Shown here piece after piece: positions 37,031 to 55,800 of a stretch of 64,000 nt of DNA. The notes below the pieces were generated by a model. It saw nothing but the letters and a program-made list of their open reading frames with translations. It had not been told where the DNA came from and made no database searches. This stretch comes from Dysgonomonas sp. 511. GTDB lineage: Bacteria > Bacteroidota > Bacteroidia > Bacteroidales > Dysgonomonadaceae. The stretch lies in contig NZ_QVMQ01000026.1 in NCBI RefSeq assembly GCF_010501105.1, positions 1 to 64,000 of the forward strand. Direction: 5' to 3'. Positions within the stretch are counted from its first letter, which is position 1. Each line of letters opens with the position of its first letter. Position numbers and translations under genes: made by a program.

Positions 37031-39184
37031 ATGAGAAAGGTTATTTTTTTACTATTAATCGCAATGTCGATGCCGGTACTGGCACAGAAAGCCACATGGA
37101 TATATTATCCGGGCGACCTTGAAATATGGCTCGGCAACGAGATGCAAAACCGCCGTACCGAACGGGGAGGCTTTTTCCCTCCTTTCTGGAAGATGGACAG
37201 CCACTACGTTGCAGTAGAGTTTTCTACAAAACTCGATCTGCCAACAGCCGAGGAAGTAGAAATATACGTGGAAGGAAAATACAACATTAAGCTTGATGGA
37301 AAAATACTTCCACCTTACGATAAGATAACTATTCCGGCAGGAAAACACAATCTGAATATAAAAGTGTACAACCAAGCCAATGTGCCGTCTATCTATGTGA
37401 AAGGAAAGACTTTTGGTACGGACGAGACGTGGAAAGTGACCTTCGAAGATAAAGAATGGATCGACGAATCGGGAAAGGCCTCCGATACATCGTCGGGCAC
37501 TACATACCTGCAAGCCGGAAGATGGAATTTTGATTCGCCCGAAACTCCTCCTTCAAAATTCAGGTTGGCAACAACACCGATGGAAGCCGTAGAAACAGAA
37601 AATAAAGGAAAGGGCACCCTTGTCGATTTTGGCAAGGAGACATTCGGATATATTCAGTTTCACGGATTAAGAGGAAAGGGCAACATTTATGCCTATTATG
37701 GCGAATCGCCCGAAGAAGCATTGGACAAGGAGTATTGCGAAACATTGGATGTTTTCAAATTTGCAGAAAACAAGGAGCTTTTCACATCCGAAAATTCGAA
37801 GGCATACCGCTATGTTTATATAGAAAAAGACGCAGGCATCACTTTCGACAAAGTTTCGATGCTATACGAATACCTACCGCTGGATTATAGGGGGCAATTC
37901 AAATGCAACGACGAACTGATAAACAAAATATGGGATATATCGGCCTACACCATGCACCTGACCTCAAGGGAGTTTTTTATCGACGGCATCAAGCGCGACC
38001 GCTGGATATGGAGCGGCGATGCATACCAAAGCTACCTGATGAACTATTACCTATTCTTCGACTCGCCTTCGGTTACGCGCACCATGCTCAACCTCAGAGG
38101 CAAAGATCCTGTAACGAGCCATATGAACACCATTATGGATTATACATTCTACTGGTTTATCGGCATATACGATTACCTGCAATATACAGGCGACAAGCAA
38201 TTCGTTAAACAATTCTACCCGCGTATGCAGTCGCTTATGGACTTCTGCCTGTCGCGCCGCAACAGCAACGGCATGATGGAAGGGTTGGCAGGCGACTGGG
38301 TATTTATAGACTGGGCAGACTTCAAGATGAGCAAAAGCGGCGAAGTGAGCATCGAGCAATTATTGTTCTGCCGCAGCCTTGAGGCAATGGCACTTTGCGC
38401 AGAAATCATGGATGACGCCGACAACCAGAAGAAATACGAATCGCTTGCCAAAGACCTAAAATCTAAGCTATTCACCGCTTTCTGGTCTGACGAAAAGAAT
38501 GCTTTCATCCACAACCGCGAGGATGGTGTGATGAGCACACAGGTTACTCCATATACAAATATGTTTGCCGTACTGTTCGACTACCTCGATGCCGAAAAGA
38601 CTAAGGCTGTGAAGGAAAACGTCCTTTTGAACCCTGAGGCTCTGAAGATAACCACCCCATACATGCGTTTCTACGAACTGGAGGCACTTTGCGCTCTGGG
38701 AGAGCACGACCATGTGTTAAAAGAAATCCGCAACTATTGGGGTGGTATGCTCAATCTGGGTGCAACTTCGTTCTGGGAAAAATACAATCCTGACGAGAAG
38801 GGAACCGAACACCTTGCCATGTATGGGCGTCCATACGGAAAAAGCCTTTGCCACGCGTGGGGAGCAAGCCCGATCTATCTGTTGGGCAAATACTATATTG
38901 GAGTGAAACCCGAAAAAGAGGGTTATAAGGAATTTAGCATACGTCCGGTACTCAGCGACCTGAAATGGATAGAAGGTTCGGTGCCTACTCCCAACGGCGA
39001 TATAAAAGTATATATGGACAAGAAACAGATCAAGGTTTCTGCCAGCGAAGGCGAAGGATATCTTTACTTCAAATCGACGGGCAAACCAAAGGTTAATATT
39101 GGTAAGATAGAGCCAGTTGAAAAGAATAGTTATAAAGTAAAGATTGATACAGGAAAAGATTATATTGTAGAGGGGAAATTCTAA
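37031..39184 (+). CDS. GH78 family alpha-L-rhamnosidase (short form)
   Basis: This is a 717-residue secreted enzyme (signal peptide 1-18, ending LAQ). N-terminal beta-sandwich domains run to about 290 (TLVDFGKETFGYIQFHG is the usual rhamnosidase segment), followed by the (alpha/alpha)6 barrel with FFIDGIKRDRWIWSGDAYQ carrying the expected acidic residues, GLAGDWVFIDWAD, and the late barrel segment LGATSFWEKYNP. It is shorter than the GH78 part of the fusion at 21729 and not closely similar, so the two probably act on different rhamnosidic bonds of RG-II. It ends 63 bp before a strong terminator. Confidence 0.87.
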   Translation: MRKVIFLLLIAMSMPVLAQKATWIYYPGDLEIWLGNEMQNRRTERGGFFPPFWKMDSHYVAVEFSTKLDLPTAEEVEIYVEGKYNIKLDGKILPPYDKITIPAGKHNLNIKVYNQANVPSIYVKGKTFGTDETWKVTFEDKEWIDESGKASDTSSGTTYLQAGRWNFDSPETPPSKFRLATTPMEAVETENKGKGTLVDFGKETFGYIQFHGLRGKGNIYAYYGESPEEALDKEYCETLDVFKFAENKELFTSENSKAYRYVYIEKDAGITFDKVSMLYEYLPLDYRGQFKCNDELINKIWDISAYTMHLTSREFFIDGIKRDRWIWSGDAYQSYLMNYYLFFDSPSVTRTMLNLRGKDPVTSHMNTIMDYTFYWFIGIYDYLQYTGDKQFVKQFYPRMQSLMDFCLSRRNSNGMMEGLAGDWVFIDWADFKMSKSGEVSIEQLLFCRSLEAMALCAEIMDDADNQKKYESLAKDLKSKLFTAFWSDEKNAFIHNREDGVMSTQVTPYTNMFAVLFDYLDAEKTKAVKENVLLNPEALKITTPYMRFYELEALCALGEHDHVLKEIRNYWGGMLNLGATSFWEKYNPDEKGTEHLAMYGRPYGKSLCHAWGASPIYLLGKYYIGVKPEKEGYKEFSIRPVLSDLKWIEGSVPTPNGDIKVYMDKKQIKVSASEGEGYLYFKSTGKPKVNIGKIEPVEKNSYKVKIDTGKDYIVEGKF

Positions 39185-39189
39185 TGCCC

Positions 39190-39229
39190 GGAGGCTAACC
39201 ACCTGTACTAATACGGCTTGCGAGAATTG
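39190..39229 (+). other. Short stretch resembling the 3' end of 23S rRNA
   Basis: GAGGCTAACC, then TACTAATACGG and GCTTG, just after the GH78 stop, recall the conserved 23S 3' end (in E. coli GAGCTAACCGGTACTAAT...). It is followed by a terminator, as at the end of an rRNA operon. The match is by eye, about 30 bases, and may be chance. Confidence 0.25.
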
Positions 39230-39247
39230 TATTATTTACACTTAAAA

Positions 39248-39289
39248 CCCTAAATATGCTATAAAACATATTTAGGGCTTTTCTCTTTT
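39248..39289 (+). terminator. Rho-independent terminator
   Basis: A perfect 11-bp stem, CCCTAAATATG (39248-39258) and CATATTTAGGG (39267-39277) with an 8-nt loop, is followed by CTTTTCTCTTTT. This ends the transcription unit containing GH78 and separates it from the promoter at 39303. Confidence 0.8.
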
Positions 39290-39302
39290 CAGGCTAAAGC
39301 CC

Positions 39303-39310
39303 TATCTTTG
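39303..39310 (+). promoter_or_regulatory. Promoter -7 element (TATCTTTG) for the GH138-GH106 operon
   Basis: TATCTTTG is a perfect TAnnTTTG match. A TTTT at 39279-39282, 20 bp upstream, could serve as a weak -33 element. The next base but one begins the operator repeats. The leader to the ATG at 39406 is about 90 nt. Confidence 0.6.
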
Positions 39311-39311
39311 T

Positions 39312-39341
39312 CAGCACAGTACAGGATAGTACAGTAATCAT
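39312..39341 (+). promoter_or_regulatory. Operator candidate 3, three tandem 10-bp repeats
   Basis: CAGCACAGTA, CAGGATAGTA and CAGTAATCAT are consecutive units of the same 10-bp repeat found at 5238-5257 and 5370-5389, here directly after TATCTTTG. This ties the second half of the PUL to the GntR-type regulator. Confidence 0.55.
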
Positions 39342-39405
39342 ATTTCATGCCTAATATTGACACCGCTAAAGAACTTAGAAACCAAATATTAACGACTCTA
39401 ACAAA

Positions 39406-42087
39406 ATGAAAATCAAGCATCTATTAACTTTATTCGGATTAATGGTTCTCATTGCATCTTGTTCGAAAGATAAAGTTGTAATAGTGACAAATCAGGAAGC
39501 ATCGAACAGAATACTATATGGCGCCGAGCAATTGAAATCGGCTTTGGAAGATGCAAAGTACGACATCTCTATTGCGACCGCAGCCGACGAAAACACAGAT
39601 GGACATATAATCTACATAGAAGAAAACAAGGCTGACTCCTTAGCTAAAGAAGGATACACGATAAGCACAGAAGGCAAAACAATCCGCATAACCGGAAACG
39701 ACGCATCGGGAGCAATGTATGGCTGTATGGAACTCATCAGCCTCATCAAAGACAATGGCAAACTACCCGAAAACCTGAACATTACAGATCAACCCGAAAT
39801 GGTATTGAGAGGTGCTTGTGTCGGAGTACAAAAGCCATACTACCTGCCGGGCAGGACTGTATATGAATACCCATACACCGAGGAGACTTTCCCTTGGTTC
39901 TACGACAAAGCACTGTGGATAGAGTATCTGGATATGCTTGCAGCCAATAAGATGAACTCCCTTTATCTATGGAACGGGCACCCGTTTGCTTCGCTCGTCA
40001 AGCTAAAAGACTATCCGTATGCAGTGGAAGTAGATGACGAAACATTCAAGAAGAACGAGGAGATGTTCGCATTCCTCACCGAAGAAGCCGACAAAAGAGG
40101 CATCTGGGTTATCCAGATGTTTTACAATATATTGGTGTCAAAACCATTTGCCGAACATCACGGCATAGCTACACAAGACAGGGGACGCCCTATTACTCCG
40201 CTCATCTCCGACTATACACGCAAGTCGGTTGCCGCCTTCATCGAGAAATACCCGAATGTAGGGCTATTGGTCTGCCTTGGCGAAGCGATGGACACCTATG
40301 AAGACGATGTGGAATGGTTCACAAAGACGATCATACCGGGAGTTAAAGACGGACTGCAAGCACTCAATATAACAGAAGAGCCGCCCGTGGTAGTCCGTGC
40401 GCACGATACAGACTGCAAGATGGTAATGGATGCATCTTTGCCTCTCTACAAGAATCTGTACACTATGCATAAGTATAATGGCGAATCGCTTACGACATAC
40501 GAGCCACGTGGTTCGTGGAGTAAAATCCATACAGACCTCAGTAGCCTTGGTTCTGTACATATTGCCAATATCCATATCCTTGCCAACCTGGAACCTTTCC
40601 GCTATGGTTCTCCTGACTTTATACAGAAGGTAGTACATGCCATGCACAATGTACACGGAGCAAATGCCCTGCACCTATATCCTCAGGCATCTTATTGGGA
40701 TTGGCCATATACTGCCGACAAAACAGAACAACGCCTGCGCGAAATAGATCGCGATTGGATATGGTATCAGGCATGGGCACGTTATGCGTGGAAGGTAAAC
40801 CGCGACAGGGACAGCGAAATCGGCTATTGGACAAAACAACTGGGCGACTTCTACGGATGTGGCGAAAACGGGCGCAACATACTCGATGCCTATGAACACT
40901 CAGGCGAGATAGCCCCGAAACTGCTTCGCAAGTTCGGTATCACAGAAGGCAACCGCCAAACATTACTACTCGGAATGTTTCTCAGCCAACTGGTAAATCC
41001 TGCCAAGTGGAATGTATATCCGGGCTTCCACGAATCGTGCGGGCCGGAAGGCGAGATGCTTATCGAGTATATGAACAAGGAGTGGAACAAACAACCGCAT
41101 ATAGGTGAAACCCCTCCTCAACTGATTGCGGAAGCTGTAGCACATGGCGATGCCGCTGTGGGAGCTATAGACAAAGCAGCCTCCCATATTACTAAAAACA
41201 AAGACGAGTTCGACCGTTTGAGGAACGATGTATATTGCTATCAGGCATTCGCCAAATTCTTCTCGGAGAAAGTAAAGGCAGCAATGCTGATCCTCCGTTA
41301 TACGCATTCGAACGATATCGGCGACTTAGATAAGGCCATACCTCATGTAGAGAAAAGTGTGGAATACTATCAACAGTTGGTAGACCTCACCAAAGATACA
41401 TACCTGTATGCGAACAGTATGCAAACCGCCCAACGCCGCATACCTATTGGTGGAGACGATGGCAAAAACAAGACTTGGGAAGAGCTGCTTCCATTCTATC
41501 AGGCTGAACTGGCAAACTTGAAAAGGAACATAGAGTTCATCAAAAAGCATGGTGCAGACAATGCACAAGCCGTTGAAGTACTAAAGCCTGTAAGCGTAAC
41601 AGTAGAAGGTAATATTCCGGCATATGCTATCAAAAAAGGAGAGAATGTATTCTCCGACAAAGATTTTGTAATCAGCGACTTTTCCAAAGAATTAGAGAAT
41701 ATGCGCCCGTTCCGCTTCGCACAGGATAAACAATACGAAGAAGGCACTACCCTTACTTTCGAATGCAAAGAAGACGTTAACTTGCTGGTCGGCTATCTGA
41801 ATACGGAACGCAAGGAATACGCACAGGCACCAACTTTAGAGACAGACGCCAGCGCAAACGCCCATGGGCAAGGAGATGTGAAAATAGCTAACGCTATAAA
41901 TATACCGAGAAGGGGAACTGTCAATATTCACACCTATACTTTCCCAGCCGGAAAACATACATTGAATTTAGGAAAGGGAGCATTAATGGTATTGGGCTTT
42001 ACCGGTGCTAATCAGAAAATCACTCCTCGCAATGCAGGACTGGGAGCCGATGACCCATCGAGCCGTATAGACTGGATATTTTATTAA
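39406..42087 (+). CDS. GH138 alpha-D-galacturonidase-like lipoprotein
   Basis: This is an 893-residue predicted lipoprotein (VLIASC, lipid at Cys19). Residues about 25-130 look like the alpha/beta domain that precedes GH20 and GH67 barrels (VVIVTNQEASNRILYGAEQL; TIRITGNDASGAMYGCMELI). A TIM barrel follows (LDMLAANKMNSLYLWNGHPF; GLLVCLGEAMDTYE; MHKYNGESLTTYEPRG), then helical and beta-sandwich domains. Glu293 and Glu360 fall in these last two motifs; the catalytic pair I recall for the characterised GH138 enzyme is Glu294/Glu361, which fits well but is from memory. GH138 removes galacturonate from RG-II chain A. As the first gene after an operator-controlled promoter it leads an operon running to 58057. 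Confidence 0.75.
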   Translation: MKIKHLLTLFGLMVLIASCSKDKVVIVTNQEASNRILYGAEQLKSALEDAKYDISIATAADENTDGHIIYIEENKADSLAKEGYTISTEGKTIRITGNDASGAMYGCMELISLIKDNGKLPENLNITDQPEMVLRGACVGVQKPYYLPGRTVYEYPYTEETFPWFYDKALWIEYLDMLAANKMNSLYLWNGHPFASLVKLKDYPYAVEVDDETFKKNEEMFAFLTEEADKRGIWVIQMFYNILVSKPFAEHHGIATQDRGRPITPLISDYTRKSVAAFIEKYPNVGLLVCLGEAMDTYEDDVEWFTKTIIPGVKDGLQALNITEEPPVVVRAHDTDCKMVMDASLPLYKNLYTMHKYNGESLTTYEPRGSWSKIHTDLSSLGSVHIANIHILANLEPFRYGSPDFIQKVVHAMHNVHGANALHLYPQASYWDWPYTADKTEQRLREIDRDWIWYQAWARYAWKVNRDRDSEIGYWTKQLGDFYGCGENGRNILDAYEHSGEIAPKLLRKFGITEGNRQTLLLGMFLSQLVNPAKWNVYPGFHESCGPEGEMLIEYMNKEWNKQPHIGETPPQLIAEAVAHGDAAVGAIDKAASHITKNKDEFDRLRNDVYCYQAFAKFFSEKVKAAMLILRYTHSNDIGDLDKAIPHVEKSVEYYQQLVDLTKDTYLYANSMQTAQRRIPIGGDDGKNKTWEELLPFYQAELANLKRNIEFIKKHGADNAQAVEVLKPVSVTVEGNIPAYAIKKGENVFSDKDFVISDFSKELENMRPFRFAQDKQYEEGTTLTFECKEDVNLLVGYLNTERKEYAQAPTLETDASANAHGQGDVKIANAINIPRRGTVNIHTYTFPAGKHTLNLGKGALMVLGFTGANQKITPRNAGLGADDPSSRIDWIFY

Positions 42088-42158
42088 GAATCAGTTGGCA
42101 ACAGAACTTGTTCGCTTGCAACTGCCCGTAGGGCGAAGTAACTCGTAACTATAAAAAT

Positions 42159-49866
<7,708 letters not shown>

Positions 49867-49884
49867 AAAACAACCAACCAAGAT

Positions 49885-52746
49885 ATGAGAAAAACGTTAT
49901 ACCTATTATTGATTTTGAGTGTCTTTATCTCAGAAGACATATTATCGCAACGAAACAACTCCGGAGCAAATGCCGAAACGGGCATACAATTCCTTTCGGG
50001 TACAGGCTATGATGATGCCGTAGAATGGGAATTCTTTTGCACAGAGGGCAACAACAGCGGCAAGTGGACTACCATTCCTGTTCCTTCGTGCTGGGAGCTG
50101 CAAGGGTTCGGTACATATCAATACGGGATGCCTTTCTATGGCAGGGAAAATCCTCCGGGAATAGCGAAAGAAAAAGGATTGTACAAATATAAATTCAAAC
50201 TCCCCAAAGAATGGGAAGGACGCGTTGTGCGCATCGTATTCGACGGTGTGATGACCGATTGCGAAGCTAAAATAAACGACCGCCGCTGCGGATACCTGCA
50301 TCAGGGAGCTTTCTACCGCTTCAAGAGCGATGTGTCAGACCGTATCTTCTTCGGCGACAAAGAAAATGTATTGGAAGTAACCGTCAGTAAAGAATCGGCA
50401 AACACCAGTGTAAATATGGCCGAAAGGCGTGGCGATTACTGGAATTTCGGAGGTATCTTCCGTCCCGTTTTCGTTGAAGCGTTGCCCGCCCAGTTTATCG
50501 ACCGCACGGCAATTAACGCAAAAGCTGACGGTGATTTTTATGCCGATGTTTTCCTCTGCGTAGCGATGGGTAATAACACAAAGGTGCTAGCAGAGCTTAC
50601 CGATATTGATGGAAAAACGATAGGAAAAACGATAGAAGTACCCGTATCGGGAGGTACGGACAAAGCCGTAGTAAGAGGCAAATTTGAGGATATAAAGAAC
50701 TGGACACCCGAAACGCCAAACCTGTATTATGTAACCTTCTCGCTGGTGCAAGACGGCAAAGTATTGCACAAAACGAAAGAACGCTTCGGATTCCGTACTA
50801 TCGAAATCCGTGAGAGCGATGGTATTTATGTCAACGGGCAGAAGGTTAATATCCGAGGAGTAAACCGTCACAGCTTCCGTCCCGAAACCGGGCGTACGCT
50901 TAGCAAGAAGGCGAATTATGATGATGTAAAAATTATCAAAGAAATGAATATGAACGCTGTACGCCTGTCGCATTATCCGTCCGATCCTGACTTCCTAGAT
51001 GCCTGCGACGAACTCGGATTATATGTAATGGTAGAACTGGGCGGTTGGCATCACAAATATGACACAAGTGTGGGAACAAAGCTTGTACACGAAATGGTAA
51101 AACGCGATGTCAACCATCCGTGTGTCACTTGGTGGTCTAACGGCAACGAAGGCGGGCACAACCACGAATTGGTGAAAGAATACGGCCCTCTCGACCCGCA
51201 AAAGCGGGTAGTGTTGCACCCGCAAAAGAATTTCAACGGGTTCGAAACAATGCACTACCGTTCTTATGGAGAAAGCCAGGAATATATGCGTAAGCCTGAA
51301 ATATTTATGCCTACAGAGTTTCTTCATGCACTTTACGATGGCGGAGCAGGGGCAGGTCTTTGGGATTACTGGGAAATGATGCGCAAGCATCCCCGTTGTG
51401 CCGGAGGCTTCATTTGGATGTTTGCAGACGAAGGGGTTGCTCGCACCGACCAGAATGGACGGATTGACAACGTAGGCAATTATGGTGCAGACGGTATCCT
51501 CGGTCCTCACCACGAAAAAGAAGGCAGCTTCTACACAGTAAGGCAGGTATGGTCACCGGTGCAGGTGATGAATACCAAGTTGGATGACGATTTCAACGGC
51601 GCATTCACTATAGAAAACAGATATGATTTCACCAACCTGAAAGATTGCCGTTTCGTCTGGACACTGAAAACGATTAAAGACGATAAAGCATCTGTCGTAA
51701 AATCGGGAGAAGTAAAAGGGCTTGACCTTGCTCCTCACGCTACAGGCATATTGAACATCAACCTTCCTTCCAACTGGAAAGATGCCAATGTACTATATCT
51801 TTCGGCTTACGGTCCACAGGGCGAAGAACTCTGGACTTGGGACTGGACTTGGAAGAAAGCTGATGCGTTTTATACTCTAACCAAAGGAAACACATCCGTA
51901 TCGGCTAGAGAAGAAGGGGATAATTTATTGATAACAGCAGGCAATACATCACTTACATTCGATAAGAAAAACGGTATGCTGGCCTCTGTAAAGAAGAATA
52001 ACAAAACAATATCCTTCGGCAATGGACCTCGCTTCGTAGCCTTCCGCCGTGGCGACCGTTCGATGGATGTATATTACAACCACGATGATAATTCGGCAAG
52101 GAGCAAAGAACGTATTTATGAAGATATTTCGGGCGAAAACCGCCTGACAAAGTTCGACTACAAAGCGGCAGGCGATAGTATCGAGGTCACAGCCGACTAT
52201 TTCGGAAATATGCGTCAGGCTCACTGGGTTATCAACTCAGACGGCACTATCCGCCTTGATTATGCTTACCAATATGAAGGCGTCGTGGAACTTATGGGCG
52301 TGATGTTCGATTACCCCGAAGATAAAGTGCAATCGAAAAAATGGCTGGGCAACGGGCCTTACCGCGTATGGCAAAACCGCCTGCATGGCACTACATTCGG
52401 AATATGGGAAAACGATTACAATGACCCTATACCGGGCGAATCGTTCCTATATCCCGAGTTTAAAGGCTATTTCAGCAATTGGAAATGGGCTGCGCTCAAT
52501 ACATCGGAAGGGGTTATCAACCTGAAAAATACAAACGAAAGCGATTATCTTGGTGTTTATTCGCCGAGAGACGGACGCGATGTGCTGTTATACACCTTCC
52601 CTAATAGCGGAATCTCTGTATTGAAAGTCATTCCGGCGGTGCGCAATAAGGTAAACGCCACCGACTTGGTTGGCCCTTCGTCGCAAGCGCAATGGGTAAC
52701 AGGATTGCAAAAGGGAAGTATTTATCTGGATTTTGAAGCAAAGTAA
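49885..52746 (+). CDS. GH2 glycosidase (beta-galacturonidase/glucuronidase candidate)
   Basis: This is a 953-residue secreted enzyme with a signal peptide (1-21, ending LSQ). The GH2 pattern is clear: VPSCWELQGFGTYQYG and GDYWNFGGIFRPV in the jelly roll, VNIRGVNRHSFRPETGR at the barrel start, acid/base Glu422 (SNGNEGGHN) and nucleophile Glu478 (MPTEFLH), with further beta domains ending WLGNGPYRVWQNR. GNEGGHN and the short MPTEF motif differ from lacZ-like enzymes. From memory the RG-II locus enzyme BT0992 is a GH2 beta-galacturonidase in the corresponding position; the activity here is not proven. It is followed by 85 bp with ACTTGT-type repeats and then GH106. Confidence 0.83.
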   Translation: MRKTLYLLLILSVFISEDILSQRNNSGANAETGIQFLSGTGYDDAVEWEFFCTEGNNSGKWTTIPVPSCWELQGFGTYQYGMPFYGRENPPGIAKEKGLYKYKFKLPKEWEGRVVRIVFDGVMTDCEAKINDRRCGYLHQGAFYRFKSDVSDRIFFGDKENVLEVTVSKESANTSVNMAERRGDYWNFGGIFRPVFVEALPAQFIDRTAINAKADGDFYADVFLCVAMGNNTKVLAELTDIDGKTIGKTIEVPVSGGTDKAVVRGKFEDIKNWTPETPNLYYVTFSLVQDGKVLHKTKERFGFRTIEIRESDGIYVNGQKVNIRGVNRHSFRPETGRTLSKKANYDDVKIIKEMNMNAVRLSHYPSDPDFLDACDELGLYVMVELGGWHHKYDTSVGTKLVHEMVKRDVNHPCVTWWSNGNEGGHNHELVKEYGPLDPQKRVVLHPQKNFNGFETMHYRSYGESQEYMRKPEIFMPTEFLHALYDGGAGAGLWDYWEMMRKHPRCAGGFIWMFADEGVARTDQNGRIDNVGNYGADGILGPHHEKEGSFYTVRQVWSPVQVMNTKLDDDFNGAFTIENRYDFTNLKDCRFVWTLKTIKDDKASVVKSGEVKGLDLAPHATGILNINLPSNWKDANVLYLSAYGPQGEELWTWDWTWKKADAFYTLTKGNTSVSAREEGDNLLITAGNTSLTFDKKNGMLASVKKNNKTISFGNGPRFVAFRRGDRSMDVYYNHDDNSARSKERIYEDISGENRLTKFDYKAAGDSIEVTADYFGNMRQAHWVINSDGTIRLDYAYQYEGVVELMGVMFDYPEDKVQSKKWLGNGPYRVWQNRLHGTTFGIWENDYNDPIPGESFLYPEFKGYFSNWKWAALNTSEGVINLKNTNESDYLGVYSPRDGRDVLLYTFPNSGISVLKVIPAVRNKVNATDLVGPSSQAQWVTGLQKGSIYLDFEAK

Positions 52747-52831
52747 GACAGTTACAAGTTACCTGCTTTTAATTAGGAAATAACTTGTCAACTTGTATCT
52801 CGTCTACTTGTCAACATGTAATAATCATTCG

Positions 52832-55800
52832 ATGAAAAAGATATTCTTATTCTTCATAATATCATTCCTCTTTGTCTCGCACAATCAGGCTCAGGATTTG
52901 AGGCAACTGTGGGAAAACCCTCCTGCCGAAACCAAATCGTGGACATTCTGGTACTGGATGCACGGTGCTGTAACCAAAGAAGGCATCACAGCCGACCTCG
53001 AAGCCATGAAACAGATAGGGTTGGAAGGTGCTTATCTGATGCCTATCAGGGGCGTACCCGAAAAACCTTACCTTACCCCCGTTGTAGAACAACTCAGCCC
53101 GCGATGGTGGGAGATGGTCGATTTTGCCTTCAAAGAAGCTGACAGGCTTGGCATGAAGATAGCATTCCACATTTGCGACGGATTTGCCCTTGCCGGAGGC
53201 CCGTGGATTACACCGGAACTGTCGATGCAAAAAGTGGTCTGGTCGCAACTCAATATTCAGGGAGGCAAACAATTCAACGATGCCCTTCCCCGACCGGAGA
53301 GTTATAAAGGTTATTATAAGGACATTGCCGTTTACGCATTTCCTACCCCCGATGGTGAAGGAATTTCGACAGAAACGGTAAAGCCCAAAGTGACTAGTAG
53401 CATTGAAGGTGTTGTACCTCAGTCTATATTCGATAAAGATAATAAAGAACTTTTCCGCAGCGAATCGCCTTGCTGGATTCAGTTCGAATTCGACAAGCCG
53501 TTTACCTGTCGTACTATTCAACTTAGTGCACCTCCCCGCAGTTTTCAGCCGCAACGGTTAACGATAGAAGCAAGTAACGATGGTAAGAGTTTTAGGAAAA
53601 TCGTCCAACTACAGCCTCCCCGTCAGGGATGGCAGAACGATGATTTCCCGATGACACATTCCATACCGGCTACTACTGCAAAATACTTCCGCCTGCAATA
53701 CAATCTGGAAGGTACTGAACCGGGAGCCGAAGACCTCGATGCTGCCAAGTGGAAGCAAAACCTGAAGATAAAACATATATGGATGTCGTCTGAAGCCCGT
53801 ATCCATCAGTATGAAGGAAAGACCGGGCAAGCTTGGCGTGTAAGTCCACGCACTACTGCGGAACAGATTCCGAATGGTATGTGTATAGATACGAAAAAGA
53901 TGATAGACATCTCTTCATATCTCGACAAAGACGGAATACTCAACTGGAAAGCGCCAAAAGGAAAATGGACAATCCTGCGCCTTGGGCACACCTCTACCGG
54001 ACATACCAATGCCACCGGTGGCGGAGGTATCGGGCTTGAGTGCGATAAGTTCAATCCGGAAGCTATTCGCCTGCAATTTAATTCATGGTTTGGAAAGGCT
54101 TACGAACTCGCAGGGGCAGAGATTGCATCGCGGGTACTTAAAGTATTTCATGTGGATAGCTGGGAATGCGGCAGCCAGAACTGGTCGCCTCTCTTCCGCG
54201 AAGAATTTAAGAAACGCAGGGGATATGATATATACGACTATCTTCCTGTTATGGCAGGCTTTCCGCTCGAAAGCGCAGAAAAGACAGAAAAGATATTGCA
54301 CGATGTACGCCAGACTATCTCAGAACTGGTAGTCGATAAATTCTATGCAACTCTGAAAGAAGAGGCCAATGCCAAAGGCTGTGAGTTTAGTGCCGAAAAT
54401 GTATCGCCAACTATGATGAGCGATGGTATGATGCACTATAAATATACCGATATTCCGATGAACGAATACTGGCTGCAAAGCCCTACGCACGATAAGCCAA
54501 ACGATGTATTAGATGCCGTTTCGGGCGCACATGTATACGAAAAGAATATCATTCAGGCAGAAGCTTTTACTCAGTTGCGGATGATGTTTGACGAACATCC
54601 TGCAATGCTGAAAACCCTGCAAGACAGGCATTATGCTCTAGGCATCAACCGCCTGAGCTATCACGTGTATGCCCTGAACCCGTGGCTCGACCGTCAACCG
54701 GGAATGACGCTGGATGGCATCGGCTTATATTTTCAGCGCGACCAAACATGGTGGAAACTGGGAAAAGCTTGGGTAGACTATGCGCAACGTTGCCACGCGC
54801 TTCTTCAATACGGGAAGCCTGTTGTAGACATCGCTGTATTTACGGGAGAGGAATTGCCCCGCCGTTCTATCTTGCCCGACCGCTTAGTTCCTTTCTTGCC
54901 CGGACTGTTTGGAAAAGAAAAGGTGGAATGGGAGAAAAACCGCCTGGAAAATGTTGGTGCGCCAAGCCATCAAATGCCTGTAGGGGTAACACATTCATCG
55001 AACATCACCACTGCCGAAGATTGGGTTAATTGCCTGAGAGGATATCAGTACGACAGCTTCAATCGTGATGCATTGCTGAACAGGATGAAGGTAGAAAACG
55101 GGCGCATCGTGTTGCCCGGAGGTATGAGCTACAGTATGCTTGTTATCCCCGGAAAGCACCCTATGCAGCCCGATTACAGCATATCGAAAGAAGTGACCGA
55201 CAAACTGGTAGAATTATCTGCACAAGATGCAAAAATATTGATAAGCGGCCTGCCTGAAACCCCATTAGAGGCTAAAACAAAAGATACACAAACAGGTTGG
55301 ATGCAATCGGGAGGCTTCATAAAACTTCCTTACACCAAAGAGACATTCGGAGAGTTGGATATAGAACGGGATATTATCATAACTGAATATGGTATAGGAG
55401 GATATGCCAAAGACATAGCTTATACACATCGCCAATCTGATGCAGCAGATATTTACTTTATCGCCAATCAGATGGATAAAAAACGTAATATTACGGTATC
55501 TCTCAGGGTAAGCGGGCGAATACCCGAATTGTGGAATCCGGTTTCAGGAAAAATTGTTACGGATAATACTTGGCGCATATCCGGAGGGCGAACTATCATG
55601 GATATAACTTTAGAGCCGAATGAATCTTGCTTTGTGGTATTGCAAACGCCAACTACAGAGACATCATCAACAATCAGATCAAGAAGGGATTCTGATACTA
55701 CTTTGATAAAAGAAAATTGGATCGTATCTTTTGACAAAAAGATGAGAGGCCCTGCTAATCCTGTAACATTCAGCGAACTTTCCGATTGGAGTAAAAACTT

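Noticed and set aside
52793-52831. Upstream start for GH106
   Set aside because: It would put 13 residues in front of a standard signal peptide. ATG 52832 is preferred.
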